Notes: generated by a model not told the origin, from the sequence alone. A DNA stretch of 64,000 bases from an uncultured Bacteroidaceae bacterium (GCA_905235305.1 CAJOLC010000005.1:1-64000); one strand, 5' to 3'. Shown: positions 8,037 through 17,304, counted from the first letter of the stretch. Program-made: numbers and translations.

Positions 8037-9773
8037 CTACGAGTTCATGCTCAACAGGAATTCCTCGTTGCTCTCTGTGTTCTCGAGGCGTGACTTCACT
8101 TCGTTCATGGCCTCGATGGGTGTCATGTCGGCAAGGAACTTGCGCAGGATCCACATACGGTCCAGTGTCATCTTGTCCTGAAGCAAGTCGTCGCGACGCG
8201 TACTGCTGGCAACGATGTTGACAGCCGGGAAGATGCGTTTGTTGGAAAGCACGCGGTCGAGCTGCAATTCCATGTTGCCCGTGCCCTTGAACTCCTCGAA
8301 GATGACCTCGTCCATCTTGCTGCCGGTGTCGATGAGGGCAGTGGCTATGATGGTCAGACTGCCGCCGTTCTCGATGTTGCGGGCAGCTCCGAAGAAGCGT
8401 TTGGGCTTGTGCAGGGCATTGGCATCCACGCCGCCGCTCAGCACCTTGCCGCTTGCAGGAGATACCGTATTGTAGGCGCGTGCCAGACGTGTGATGGAGT
8501 CGAGGAAGATGACCACGTCATGTCCGCACTCTACCATGCGCTTCGCCTTCTCCAGCACAATGCCGGCAATCTTGACGTGACGCTCGGCAGGCTCGTCAAA
8601 GGTGCTGGCAATCACCTCAGCCTTGACGGTGCGGGCCATGTCGGTCACTTCCTCCGGACGCTCGTCAATAAGCAGCATCATGAGGTAAGCCTCGGGATGA
8701 TTGGCGGCGATGGCATTGGCGATGTCCTTCATAAGCAGCGTCTTACCTGTCTTTGGCTGTGCCACAATCAAGGCGCGCTGGCCTTTACCGATTGGAGCAA
8801 AGAGGTCCACCACTCGGGCCGAGAGTGAGTCGCCCTTGCCCTTGCATAGTTGGAACTTCTCGTCAGGGAAGAGGGGCGTGAGGTTCTCGAATGGGCTGCG
8901 GTCGCGTACAGTGTCGGGGGTGCAGCCGTTAATACGCTCTGCCCGAATCAGGGGGAAAAATTTCTCGCCACGCATCGGCGGACGAACCGGGCCTTCCACA
9001 ACGTCGCCAGTCTTTAGTCCATACTGCTTGATGGTTTGCTGTGTGACGTAGATATCGTCGGGACTGCTGAGGTAGTTGTAGTCACTGCTGCGGAGGAAGC
9101 CGAATCCCTCGGGCATCACTTCGAGCACGCCTTCGCCTCGGATGCTTTCGCCGAAGTTGAATTGTCCCCCGCCGACATCTCCACGTGGAGGCAGGCTCTT
9201 CTTATTCTCCTCCTCCTCAATAGAGGGGGCAGGAGCGGGGAGCAGCTCTTTTGCCTGCTCCTCTGCCGATGGGATGTCCTGTATGATGATAAAGTCGGCC
9301 GGCTCTTCCCTCTGTTGTGCCTCTTCGCCGATGCGCTTGCGGCGCTTCACGGGAGCAGCTTCTGCCGGAGCCGTATCCTCCTTTGGGGCCTCGTCCTTTA
9401 CTTCGTTTTCCTTTGGAGCCTCATTATTTGCCTCGTCTTCCTTTGCAGCCTCCTGCTTCTCAGCTGCCAGGCGTGCTGCCTCGGCTTCCTTCTCTGCCTT
9501 TGACTTGCGTCCGCGTTTCTTGGGGACCTTCACCTCCTCCGTGTGTTCGGACGAGGCGGAAGTTGCCTCGGCAGGCTGAGCCTCTGCCTCTTTGACTGCC
9601 TTAGGTTTCCTGCCTCTCTTCTTCGGGGCGGCTTCCATGGGAGCCTGCAGGGACTGGGCATCCAATATGTTGTAGATGAGTGTTGTCTGGTCGTTACTGA
9701 GTTCCGCACCAAGCTTTCCGGCAAGTGCTGTAAGCTCTGCCAGAGTCATTCCTTCAAGTTCACTTTTGTGCAT
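8037..9773 (-). CDS. rho: transcription termination factor Rho with long insert domain
   Basis: Rho is the hexameric RNA helicase that ends transcription. Of its 578 residues, 210-570 are the conserved core: cold-shock-like RNA-binding domain ([12 protein letters not shown]), Walker A AQPKTGKT at 339-346, [10 protein letters not shown], the Q-loop [21 protein letters not shown] (interrupt after SGG), and the R-loop GTGNMELQ. The N-terminal 50 residues are the Rho_N fold. Between lies an acidic, Ala/Glu/Lys-rich linker (about 50-205) with two AT-hook-like motifs, KKRGRKPK (51-58) and KKRGRKSK (85-92). Long linkers are common in Bacteroidetes Rho. Residues 193-203 ([11 protein letters not shown]) come from a palindromic repeat. 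Confidence 0.97.
   Translation of the reverse strand: MHKSELEGMTLAELTALAGKLGAELSNDQTTLIYNILDAQSLQAPMEAAPKKRGRKPKAVKEAEAQPAEATSASSEHTEEVKVPKKRGRKSKAEKEAEAARLAAEKQEAAKEDEANNEAPKENEVKDEAPKEDTAPAEAAPVKRRKRIGEEAQQREEPADFIIIQDIPSAEEQAKELLPAPAPSIEEEENKKSLPPRGDVGGGQFNFGESIRGEGVLEVMPEGFGFLRSSDYNYLSSPDDIYVTQQTIKQYGLKTGDVVEGPVRPPMRGEKFFPLIRAERINGCTPDTVRDRSPFENLTPLFPDEKFQLCKGKGDSLSARVVDLFAPIGKGQRALIVAQPKTGKTLLMKDIANAIAANHPEAYLMMLLIDERPEEVTDMARTVKAEVIASTFDEPAERHVKIAGIVLEKAKRMVECGHDVVIFLDSITRLARAYNTVSPASGKVLSGGVDANALHKPKRFFGAARNIENGGSLTIIATALIDTGSKMDEVIFEEFKGTGNMELQLDRVLSNKRIFPAVNIVASSTRRDDLLQDKMTLDRMWILRKFLADMTPIEAMNEVKSRLENTESNEEFLLSMNS
9165..9198 (-). repeat. palindromic repeat inserted in frame in rho
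   Basis: The centre is the perfect palindrome CTCCACGTGGAG at 9179-9190, flanked by GCC and GGC arms. On the rho strand it encodes [11 protein letters not shown]. Peptides of this kind come from dispersed GC-rich palindromes found in many bacterial genomes, here tolerated in the flexible linker. Confidence 0.6.
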
Positions 9774-9870
9774 AATCTGCGTATGCTTTTATATAATATA
9801 TAATGTATATGGGAGAATAACGAACTGCCAAAAGGATATACAGGCAGTACTTATCTTGGTAATACGGGTG

Positions 9871-9878
9871 CAAAGGTA
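9871..9878 (-). promoter_or_regulatory. -7 promoter box of rho
   Basis: Minus strand reads TACCTTTG followed by C, about 98 bases before the rho start, leaving a 5' leader of roughly 90 bases. Confidence 0.7.
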
Positions 9879-9942
9879 CGACAAATAATCCATAATCCAA
9901 AATAATTAATTTCAAAATTATGGATTATTCTTGCTTTTTGTG

Positions 9943-9950
9943 TACTTTTG
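9943..9950 (+). promoter_or_regulatory. -7 promoter box of the ABC-F gene; fixes its start
   Basis: TACTTTTG followed by C lies 13 bases before the ATG at 9964. An upstream in-frame start at 9931 would lie before the box, so 9964 is chosen. Confidence 0.7.
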
Positions 9951-9963
9951 CACGAAAAAGGTT

Positions 9964-11910
9964 ATGGTTTCATACTTACAGGTACAGAATCTGACGCGAA
10001 GTGTTGGGGACAAGACGCTTTTCCGCGACCTCAGCTTCAGCATTGGCCAGGGGCAGAAGGTGGGGCTTATTGCCAAGAACGGCACGGGCAAGAGTACGCT
10101 CCTGAACATCTTGAGTGGTGCGGACCAGGCCGACGAGGGGCAGGTCGTCTTTCACAACGACCTGAGCGTCGGTTATCTGGAGCAGACGCCTAACTATCCC
10201 CTTGACCTGACTGTCATAGAGGCTTGCTTCTGGCATGGCAATGAGACGACTAACCTCATCCGCGAGTATGAGTCGTATATGGCTGCTGCCAGGGTGAATG
10301 CTCAGCCGACTCTTGCTGAACATGCGAAGCAGCAAGAGGGGCTGCAGGACATCCTCGACCGTATGGAACAGCATAAGGCTTGGGACTACGAGAACCGCGC
10401 CAAGACGATCCTCTCGCAGCTCTTCATTACGGAGTTCGACAAGCCGCTCTCGCAGCTTTCCGGTGGTCAGTTGAAGCGTGTGGCACTTGCCAATACGCTC
10501 ATCATGGAGCCGGACCTGCTCATCCTCGACGAGCCGACGAACCACCTTGACCTGCAGATGATAGAATGGCTCGAGAACTATCTCTCGCGCTCGAACATTA
10601 CGCTCCTTATGGTGACGCACGACCGTTACTTCCTCGACCGCGTCTGTTCCGTCATCCTCGAGCTTGACGGCGAGACTGTATACAGCTATCAGGGCAACTA
10701 TGCCTACTTCCTGGAACACCGTGCCCAACGCCTCGAGGTGGCTCGGGCTGAGGTGGCCCGGGCTGCGAACCTCTATAGGACGGAGCTTGAATGGATGCGC
10801 CGGATGCCACAGGCAAGGGGTCATAAGGCCAGGTATCGCGAGGAAGCGTTCTATGAGCTGGAGAAGCAGGCTCATCGCAGGATAGAGGAGCAGCAGGTGA
10901 GGCTCGAGATGAAGTCGACCTACATAGGCAGCAAGATATTCGAGGCTGAGTATGTGAGCAAGGCTTATGGCGACCGCATCCTGCTCAAAGATTTCTATTA
11001 TAACTTCTCGCGCTACGAGAAGCTCGGCATCGTGGGCAACAACGGCACCGGCAAGAGTACGTTCGTCAAGATGCTGCTTGGCCTTGTGAAGCCCGACAGC
11101 GGCCGTTTCGTCATAGGCGAGACAGTACGTTTCGGCTATTACAGTCAGGAGGGGATGGAGTTCAACGAACAGATGAAAGTCATCGATGCCGTGAAGAAGA
11201 CGGCCGAGTACGTCGACATGGGAGGCGGCAGGAAACTCTCGGCGATGCAGTTCCTGCAGCACTTCATGTTCTCGCCCCAGCAGCAGCAGAGCTACATCTA
11301 CAAGCTTTCCGGCGGAGAGAAGCGCAGGCTCTATCTCTGCACCGTGCTCATGCAGAGCCCCAATTTCCTGGTTCTCGACGAGCCCACCAACGACCTCGAC
11401 ATCAATTCCCTGCAGATTCTGGAGCAATACCTGCAGGATTTCCGCGGCTGCGTCATTATCGTCAGCCACGACCGCTACTTCATGGACAAGGTGGTGGACC
11501 ACCTCTTTGTCTTCAGCGGCAACGGTGTCGTGAAGGACTTCCCCGGCAATTACACGCAATACAGAGAGTGGGAGAAGGCAGCCCCCTCTCCGCGTCCCCT
11601 TGGGGGGGATAGTGCCTCGAAGGCCGGTGCCGAGTGTCGTGAAGAAAAGAAAAAAGCACTCCCCCAAAAGGGCAGCGGGGAGGGCGCTGCCCGCAAGCGC
11701 AGGATGACGTTCCGCGAAAGGCAGGAGTTCGAGGCACTCGGCAGGGAAATCGACGAGCTCGAGAACGAGAAAGCCGACATCGAAGCAGCCCTCAGCAGCG
11801 GCGCTATAAGTACCCAGGAAATCATCGACCTCAGTAAGCGACTGCCCGCAGTAGTCAGCATGCTCGATGAAAAGTCGATGCGTTGGCTCGAGCTCAGCGA
11901 GATAGAGTAG
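9964..11910 (+). CDS. ABC-F family ATPase, Uup-like
   Basis: Two ABC domains without membrane segments mark the ABC-F class, which acts on ribosomes or translation. Walker A motifs are AKNGTGKST and GNNGTGKST, signatures LSGGQLKR and LSGGEKRR, and each domain has LDEPTN. A C-terminal coiled coil (from RMTFRERQEFEALG to the end) is typical of Uup. Of 648 residues, the stretch between the second ABC domain and the coiled coil (about 540-585) is Pro/Gly/Lys-rich and encoded by a large imperfect inverted repeat. The exact role is not established from sequence; Uup, EttA or a resistance factor are alternatives, Uup fitting best. Confidence 0.88.
   Translation: MVSYLQVQNLTRSVGDKTLFRDLSFSIGQGQKVGLIAKNGTGKSTLLNILSGADQADEGQVVFHNDLSVGYLEQTPNYPLDLTVIEACFWHGNETTNLIREYESYMAAARVNAQPTLAEHAKQQEGLQDILDRMEQHKAWDYENRAKTILSQLFITEFDKPLSQLSGGQLKRVALANTLIMEPDLLILDEPTNHLDLQMIEWLENYLSRSNITLLMVTHDRYFLDRVCSVILELDGETVYSYQGNYAYFLEHRAQRLEVARAEVARAANLYRTELEWMRRMPQARGHKARYREEAFYELEKQAHRRIEEQQVRLEMKSTYIGSKIFEAEYVSKAYGDRILLKDFYYNFSRYEKLGIVGNNGTGKSTFVKMLLGLVKPDSGRFVIGETVRFGYYSQEGMEFNEQMKVIDAVKKTAEYVDMGGGRKLSAMQFLQHFMFSPQQQQSYIYKLSGGEKRRLYLCTVLMQSPNFLVLDEPTNDLDINSLQILEQYLQDFRGCVIIVSHDRYFMDKVVDHLFVFSGNGVVKDFPGNYTQYREWEKAAPSPRPLGGDSASKAGAECREEKKKALPQKGSGEGAARKRRMTFRERQEFEALGREIDELENEKADIEAALSSGAISTQEIIDLSKRLPAVVSMLDEKSMRWLELSEIE
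11581..11685 (+). repeat. GC-rich inverted repeat within the ABC-F coding region
   Basis: The left arm at 11581-11607 (CCCCCTCTCCGCG... TTGGGGGG) is an imperfect reverse complement of the right arm at 11660-11685 (CCCCCAAAAGGGCAG... GGGGAGGGC). The segment is in frame and encodes the Pro/Gly/Lys linker. The arms resemble the terminator stem CCCCTCTCCC at 13309. Confidence 0.65.
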
Positions 11911-11998
11911 GGGGCAGCGTAGTGCCCGAGGCAACAAAGGCAGCCGAATCGGGTCATTCAGCGTATTTCATAGGGTAGATTAACAGTAGTGCTGACGT

Positions 11999-12080
11999 TT
12001 TGGCGGCCGCCAAAAGAATTCGTAGCGGCCGCCAAAAGAAACCGTAGCGCCCGCCAAAAATGTTCACGGCGGCCGCAGGG
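11999..12080 (+). repeat. 22-bp array element B (GCGGCCGC family)
   Basis: Units begin at 12003, 12025, 12047 and 12069, exactly 22 bases apart, each starting with GCGGCCGC or GCGCCCGC and continuing CAAAA in the first three. The first copy lies within the 18-base palindrome TTTTGGCGGCCGCCAAAA. It occupies the 350-base gap between the ABC-F gene and asnA; I see nothing else there except the asnA promoter. Confidence 0.85.
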
Positions 12081-12223
12081 AACCCAAATCCACATATACT
12101 GAACCATCCTTTCCAAAGCAATCCGAGGGCCGATGAACTTGCCTGCGGAGCTTATTTTACCCTTTTTTCTTATATTTTGTAACATTTTTGGCCGTTTTCT
12201 TCGACAATTTGAAATAATAGTTG

Positions 12224-12231
12224 TACTTTTG
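12224..12231 (+). promoter_or_regulatory. -7 promoter box of asnA
   Basis: TACTTTTG followed by C, 29 bases before the asnA ATG. Confidence 0.7.
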
Positions 12232-12260
12232 CAGAAAATTTGATAGAATACACATAAATT

Positions 12261-13298
12261 ATGAGCAAACTCCTAAAGCCCGAAAGATACACTGCCCTGC
12301 TGAGTCTGAACCAGACAGAGCAGGCAATCAAGAAAATAAAGGACTTCTTCCTCAACAGCCTCTCGGCCGAGCTGCGCCTCAGGCGTGTCACGGCACCCCT
12401 GTTCGTGCTCAGAGGCCTCGGCATCAATGACGACCTCAATGGCGTAGAGCGTCCGGTGTCGTTCCCAATCAAGGATATGGGCGACGCCACAGCAGAAGTG
12501 GTGCATTCGCTCGCTAAATGGAAGCGCATCACACTCGCAGAATACCAGACAAAGCCCGGCTTCGGCATCGTCACAGACATGAATGCCATACGTGCCGACG
12601 AGGAGCTCGACAACCTGCACAGCCTCTATGTCGACCAGTGGGACTGGGAACGTGTGCTCCTCGCAGAGAACCGCAACGAAGCCTACCTGCGCCGAATCGT
12701 CAATAAGATATACAGCGCCATCCTGCGCACAGAGTTCTACGTCTGCGAGAACTATCCTCAACTGACACCCTACCTGCCCGAGGATATCCACTTCATCCAT
12801 AGCGAAGAACTCCTGAAACTCTATCCCGACAAGACCCCGAAAGAGCGCGAGGACCTCATCTGCAAGACCTATGGAGCCGTCTTCATAATGGGAATCGGCG
12901 GCAAACTCTCCAATGGGGAAGTGCACGACAACCGGGCTCCGGACTACGACGATTGGAGCACGCCGAACGAGAGCGGCTTCCTCGGCCTGAACGGCGACCT
13001 GCTTGTATGGTATCCCCTTCTTAACCGCAGCATCGAACTCAGTTCGATGGGTATCCGCGTCGACAAGGAAGCCCTGCTCCGCCAGCTCGCCCTGCAAGGC
13101 AAGGAAGAGCGCAAGGAACTCTACTTCCACCAGCGACTGCTCAGCGACACACTGCCCCTCACCATCGGCGGCGGCATAGGACAGAGCAGGCTCTGCATGG
13201 TTCTCCTGCACAAGGCACACATAGGCGAGACGCAAGCAAGCATCTGGCCCGAGGCAATGCGCAAGGAATGCCGGGAAGCAGGAATGCAACTCATATAG
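12261..13298 (+). CDS. asnA: aspartate-ammonia ligase (asparagine synthetase A)
   Basis: AsnA makes asparagine from aspartate, ammonia and ATP (to AMP) in the cytoplasm and is related to class II aminoacyl-tRNA synthetases. The 345 residues match family length. Recognisable blocks are APLFVLRGLGINDDLNG, VHSLAKWKR, YVDQWDWE and the C-terminal GGGIGQSRLCMVLL ATP site. It has its own promoter and a terminator directly after it, so it is monocistronic. Confidence 0.97.
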   Translation: MSKLLKPERYTALLSLNQTEQAIKKIKDFFLNSLSAELRLRRVTAPLFVLRGLGINDDLNGVERPVSFPIKDMGDATAEVVHSLAKWKRITLAEYQTKPGFGIVTDMNAIRADEELDNLHSLYVDQWDWERVLLAENRNEAYLRRIVNKIYSAILRTEFYVCENYPQLTPYLPEDIHFIHSEELLKLYPDKTPKEREDLICKTYGAVFIMGIGGKLSNGEVHDNRAPDYDDWSTPNESGFLGLNGDLLVWYPLLNRSIELSSMGIRVDKEALLRQLALQGKEERKELYFHQRLLSDTLPLTIGGGIGQSRLCMVLLHKAHIGETQASIWPEAMRKECREAGMQLI

Positions 13299-13308
13299 CA
13301 TCACTCCC

Positions 13309-13340
13309 AGCCCCTCTCCCGGGAGAGGGGCTTTTTATTT
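13309..13340 (+). terminator. intrinsic terminator after asnA
   Basis: Stem AGCCCCTCTCCC/GGGAGAGGGGCT, a perfect 12-bp self-complement, is followed by TTTTTATTT. Confidence 0.85.
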
Positions 13341-13360
13341 ACTTAACTTTATTAATTAAT

Positions 13361-15397
13361 ATGTACAACAGACATCAGAACAGGCCAGCCGTCATCACTT
13401 GGAAGCAGTTCGCCAACAAGGGTTACTCTGCCTTCGCAAGCCTTCACAGGCAAGTGCGCATCGGTGTCCTCAGCGTCGCCACCCTCGCTGTGGCGGCACA
13501 GGCACACGCGAGGCTGAACGACAGCGTCGTCATGGAAGCCGACACGCACGAGACCATCGACGAGGAGGAACTGGCGGAAGTGACCGTGAGCGGCACTATG
13601 GCACCACTGACTGAGTTGCAGTCAGCACGAATCGTCAGCGTACTTAGCCGTCAGGACATCGAGCAGGCGGCGGTACAAAGTATCAATGACCTCTTTAAAT
13701 TAGTCATCGGCGTGGACGTCCGGCAACGCGGTGGCTTTGGTATTCAGACGGACATCAGCATCGATGGCGGCACCTTTGACCAGGTCACGCTCCTGCTTAA
13801 CGGCATCGACATCGGCAATCCCCAGACAGGACACTTATCGGCAGATTTCCCCGTCAGCATCAGTGACATTGAACGCATAGAGGTGCTCGAGGGAGCGGCA
13901 AGCCGCGTCTATGGCGGCCAAAGCTTCGGTGGAGCCATCAATATCGTCACGAAACATGACGCAGGAAAAGGCATCGAAATGGCTGCCCAAGGCGGTTCCT
14001 TCGGTACTGCAGAAGCCGAGGCAAGGGCTACCTTTACGACCGCGGCAGACAAGTTCAGGCTTGCCAATCGCATCAGTGGCGGAGGCGGCAGGAGCGACGG
14101 CGGCACACGGAACAGCTCGTGGAGCAAAGGGCAACTCTTCTATCAGGGCGACTATGAGGACGACATGCTCAAGCTCGACTGGCAGTTCGGCTTTTCGAAG
14201 AAGAGCTACGGTGCCAACACTTTCTACAGTGCCGCATATCCCGACCAGTACGAACGCAACCAGCGAATCATGACGAGCATCAGCGCTGAGACAAAAGGGC
14301 GCTTTCACTTCACGCCACAAGTCTTCTGGAATCGTTCGTGGGATAACTTCGAGCTTGTTCATAACACCACTTTTGGCGAGAACTTCCACCGTTCGGATGT
14401 CTATGGCATTAAGGCCGGTGGGCATATAGATTGGCGACTGGGAAAGACGGCAGTCTCGGCAATCGTTCGCCACGAAAACATCCTTAGCACGAACCTGGGA
14501 TGTAATCGCCAGCCCGAAGGGGACTTTTATACTTGGAACGATAATCGTACGACGGTCTCCTTCAGCCTGGAGCACAATGTCCTGCTGGAACATTGGACCA
14601 TCTCGGCAGGCGTGATGGCGAGCATGACTTCGGCCATCGACCACCGCTTCCGCTTCTATCCTGGCATCGATGTAGCCTATCGTCCCAATTCCCGCTGGAA
14701 GCTGCTCTTTTCGTACAACAAGGGTTTCCGCCTGCCTACTTTTACCGAGCTTTACTACAGAAGCCCGACGCATGAGGGCAACCGCGACCTCAAGGCTGAG
14801 CACAATCACTCCTTCTCGCTTGGAACCGAACGCCGGTGGAGTGGGGCGCAGGCAAGTGTGAGAGGCTTCTATCACCGAGGCACACACATGATCGACTGGG
14901 TGATGTATGCGCCCGACGATATTTTCCACACAGCTTCATTCGACCTCGACAATGTGGGAGTGCAGGTTCAGGGCAAGATATCCTTCCCTGAGCTCCTTGA
15001 CCGCAACACCTGGGTGCGTTCCCTCAGCATGGGTTATACCTACATTCATCAGACGAAGCATGATGCAGAAGGCGTCGTCAAGAGCAACATGGCAATGGAG
15101 TATCTGCGCCATAAGGCAGTGGCGAGCCTCACCCATCGCATCTTCAGCCGGCTCTCCATGTCGTGGGACGTGCGTTGGCAGGAGCGAGTGGGCAGCTATG
15201 TGAGCGGCAGCGAGCTGGTACCCTACCATCCTTATGCCACGCTCGATGCCAAGATGCAATGGGATGCACCCCGCTATCAAGTGTATGTCCAGGCGACGAA
15301 CATCACCGACCATCGCTACTACGACCTCGGCTCAGTGCCTCAGCCCGGCATCTGGGTCATGGCAGGAGCACGAATTAAATTTAGAATTAAAGAATAG
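13361..15397 (+). CDS. TonB-dependent outer-membrane receptor, BtuB-like
   Basis: The 678-residue protein begins with a long leader (WKQFANKGYSAFASLHR then IGVLSVATLAVAAQAHA) of the kind seen on Bacteroidales TonB receptors. The plug domain runs about 65-180 (SRQDIEQAAVQSINDLFK, GGTFDQVTLLLNGI, EVLEGAASRVYGGQSFGGAINIVTK) and a 22-strand type barrel follows. It would import a small nutrient using TonB energy. The plug sequence resembles the cobalamin/BtuB group, but no cobalamin riboswitch fits in the 20 bases upstream and the substrate is unproven. The ATG after the asnA terminator is chosen; an in-frame start at 13268 lies inside asnA. Confidence 0.85.
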   Translation: MYNRHQNRPAVITWKQFANKGYSAFASLHRQVRIGVLSVATLAVAAQAHARLNDSVVMEADTHETIDEEELAEVTVSGTMAPLTELQSARIVSVLSRQDIEQAAVQSINDLFKLVIGVDVRQRGGFGIQTDISIDGGTFDQVTLLLNGIDIGNPQTGHLSADFPVSISDIERIEVLEGAASRVYGGQSFGGAINIVTKHDAGKGIEMAAQGGSFGTAEAEARATFTTAADKFRLANRISGGGGRSDGGTRNSSWSKGQLFYQGDYEDDMLKLDWQFGFSKKSYGANTFYSAAYPDQYERNQRIMTSISAETKGRFHFTPQVFWNRSWDNFELVHNTTFGENFHRSDVYGIKAGGHIDWRLGKTAVSAIVRHENILSTNLGCNRQPEGDFYTWNDNRTTVSFSLEHNVLLEHWTISAGVMASMTSAIDHRFRFYPGIDVAYRPNSRWKLLFSYNKGFRLPTFTELYYRSPTHEGNRDLKAEHNHSFSLGTERRWSGAQASVRGFYHRGTHMIDWVMYAPDDIFHTASFDLDNVGVQVQGKISFPELLDRNTWVRSLSMGYTYIHQTKHDAEGVVKSNMAMEYLRHKAVASLTHRIFSRLSMSWDVRWQERVGSYVSGSELVPYHPYATLDAKMQWDAPRYQVYVQATNITDHRYYDLGSVPQPGIWVMAGARIKFRIKE

Positions 15398-15440
15398 GGA
15401 ATCTAATCCTCAGCAATCGACCCTGAGCTTATTCCTTATG

Positions 15441-15490
15441 AACAAGAGGGAGGGCAAATGTTCACTTCACATTTGCCCTCCCCCCTTGTT
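15441..15490 (+). terminator. strong hairpin terminator after the TonB receptor
   Basis: Arms at 15441-15460 and 15470-15490 pair over 20 bp (AACAAGAGGGAGGGCAAATG against its near-perfect complement) with a 9-base loop. There is no long T tract. Confidence 0.65.
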
Positions 15491-15524
15491 TATTCAGTCA
15501 GTTTGTATTGTTCTCGTTTCTTCG

Positions 15525-15611
15525 TACCTTGGCTTCGCCGAGTTACTTTGCGCTCGACGATAAAAAATAATATTCATTATTTTGTGTTGTTCTTGTTTTT
15601 TCGTACCTTTG
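15525..15611 (+). promoter_or_regulatory. duplicated promoter region, one degenerate and one intact box
   Basis: TTCGTACCTTGGC at about 15521 and TTCGTACCTTTGC at about 15600 share the preceding TTGTTCTYGTTT. Only the second carries an intact TACCTTTG box (15604-15611), 24 bases before the amidase ATG. Confidence 0.6.
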
Positions 15612-15635
15612 CATGCGGAATGCTATGCTTATTAT

Positions 15636-16376
15636 ATGATTCGACGTATTCTTGCCTCGCTCCTGTTCTTCATGGCCTGCCTTGTGGCGATGCCATACAC
15701 ACTTGTCATCGATGCCGGTCATGGCGGAAAAGACCCGGGGGCAATGAAAAATGGCGCTAAGGAGAAGAACATCAATCTGGCCGTCGCTCTTGCTTTCGGA
15801 AAGCTTGTCGAGCAGAACTGCAAGGATGTGAAAGTGGTTTATACACGCAAGACAGACGTCTTTGTCGAGCTGAACGAACGCGCGAACATCGCTAACCGCA
15901 ATAAAGCAGACCTTTTCATCAGCATCCACACGAACGCCACAGCAGCAACGGTGGGGCCTCGAGGCACAGAGACCTACACGCTCGGTATGCATAGGGCTGC
16001 CGATAACCTTGCTGTCGCCAAGCGTGAGAACTCAGTCATCACCCTTGAGAATAACTATGAGCAGAAGTATGAAGGCTTCGACCCCAACTCAAGCGAAAGC
16101 TATATCATCTTTGAGCTCATGCAGGATAAAAACATGGAAAGCAGCGTGAAGCTCGCTGGCCTCATACAGAAGCAGTTCAGACAGACGGCGGGCCGAGTGG
16201 ACAAAGGCGTGCACCAGGCAGGTTTCCTCGTGCTTCGCGCCACCAGTATGCCAAGTGTCCTAATAGAGCTGGGATACATAAACAATGCGAGCGAAGCGTC
16301 ATATCTCACCTCGAGCGCAGGCGTGAATGCCCTCGCGAAGAGCATCTACAACGCATTCGTTGCATATAAGAAATGA
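15636..16376 (+). CDS. N-acetylmuramoyl-L-alanine amidase (Amidase_3)
   Basis: The enzyme cleaves the bond between MurNAc and the stem peptide of peptidoglycan, probably in the periplasm. It has a short signal peptide (LASLLFFMACLVA). The Zn-binding pattern is present: IDAGHGGKDPGA, then the ISIHTNA histidine, and the catalytic-type Glu in VLIELGYINN near the end. The start at 15636 follows the promoter box at 15604; an upstream in-frame start at 15582 lies before it. It is 40 bases ahead of the mlaD-like gene; this pair is commonly adjacent in Bacteroidales. Confidence 0.9.
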   Translation: MIRRILASLLFFMACLVAMPYTLVIDAGHGGKDPGAMKNGAKEKNINLAVALAFGKLVEQNCKDVKVVYTRKTDVFVELNERANIANRNKADLFISIHTNATAATVGPRGTETYTLGMHRAADNLAVAKRENSVITLENNYEQKYEGFDPNSSESYIIFELMQDKNMESSVKLAGLIQKQFRQTAGRVDKGVHQAGFLVLRATSMPSVLIELGYINNASEASYLTSSAGVNALAKSIYNAFVAYKK

Positions 16377-16416
16377 AAAAGATCTTATAGATCTCTAAAT
16401 CTTTTATTTTCTTAAG

Positions 16417-17304
16417 ATGAGAACAGAAGTAAAGATAGGAATAACGGGAGTCGTAGCCATCGTGGCACTCTACCTCGGCATTGACTTCCTAAAGGGCATC
16501 AATCTCTTCAGTGCCAGCCAGACGTATTATATCGCCTTCGCCAACACAAAGGGGCTGACGAAGAGCAGTGCCGTCTATGCAGATGGCTACAAGGTAGGCA
16601 TCGTGAGCGACATCAACTATGACTACCGTCGCCCTGGGAATGTCATTGTGGAAATCAGCACAGACAAAGGGCTGCGCATCCCGAAAGGCAGTTCGGCGAG
16701 ACTCGACGAGGCTGTGCTGGGCGGCTGTACGCTCAACATGCTTCTTGCCACCAACCTGACCGAGGCTTACCATCCTGGCGACACCATCGAGGGAAGTGAC
16801 GTCAGTGGCCTTATGGGAAAGGTGGGCGACATGATGCCACAACTTGAGCAAATCGTCTCGAAGGTCGATACGCTCGTCGAGGCCCTCAACACCCTGCTCT
16901 CCAACCCTAACCTGCCTCTCATCATTCAGAATGCAGAACTCATCACGGAGAACCTCAATAAAAGCACTGAGCAGCTGAACACCTTGCTTCGGAACGACAT
17001 ACCTCAGATGACGGGCACCTTTACGAAGGCTGGCGAGAATGTGACCGCGTTGACGGATAAACTGAATCAGCTCGACCTGCAGCAGACCATGGACAATGTC
17101 AACCAGACCATTACCAGCGTCCATGGCATGATGGAAGCAATGCAGAGCCCCAAAGGAACGCTCGGCAAGCTGATGAACGACCCGTCGGTTTACGATAACC
17201 TGAACCATACGGTGCAGAGTGCCGACAGTCTCGTCAGCGACCTCAAGGCCCATCCAAAGCGTTATGTCCACTTCTCAGTGTTCGGCAAGAAAGAAGGCAA
17301 ATAA
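16417..17304 (+). CDS. MlaD/MCE-family lipid transport protein
   Basis: One N-terminal membrane segment (about 7-25) anchors a periplasmic MCE domain (about 38-115, with AVYADGYKVGIVSDI and VLGGCTLNML). A helical C-terminal half rich in Leu/Asn follows. The family forms the hexameric periplasmic ring of Mla-type ABC systems that move phospholipids between membranes. The permease and ATPase partners (MlaE, MlaF) are not in this window. At 295 residues it is longer than E. coli MlaD and typical of the Bacteroidales form. Confidence 0.88.
   Translation: MRTEVKIGITGVVAIVALYLGIDFLKGINLFSASQTYYIAFANTKGLTKSSAVYADGYKVGIVSDINYDYRRPGNVIVEISTDKGLRIPKGSSARLDEAVLGGCTLNMLLATNLTEAYHPGDTIEGSDVSGLMGKVGDMMPQLEQIVSKVDTLVEALNTLLSNPNLPLIIQNAELITENLNKSTEQLNTLLRNDIPQMTGTFTKAGENVTALTDKLNQLDLQQTMDNVNQTITSVHGMMEAMQSPKGTLGKLMNDPSVYDNLNHTVQSADSLVSDLKAHPKRYVHFSVFGKKEGK

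Noticed and set aside
9976..11937. 653-codon open frame on the minus strand
   Set aside because: It lies antisense to the ABC-F gene, whose two ATPase domains are unmistakable.
13268..13360. 31-codon upstream extension of the TonB receptor
   Set aside because: It overlaps asnA and crosses the asnA terminator; the ATG at 13361 begins a typical leader.
13340..13361. Cobalamin riboswitch upstream of the BtuB-like receptor
   Set aside because: Only about 20 bases separate the asnA terminator from the start codon, too few for a riboswitch.
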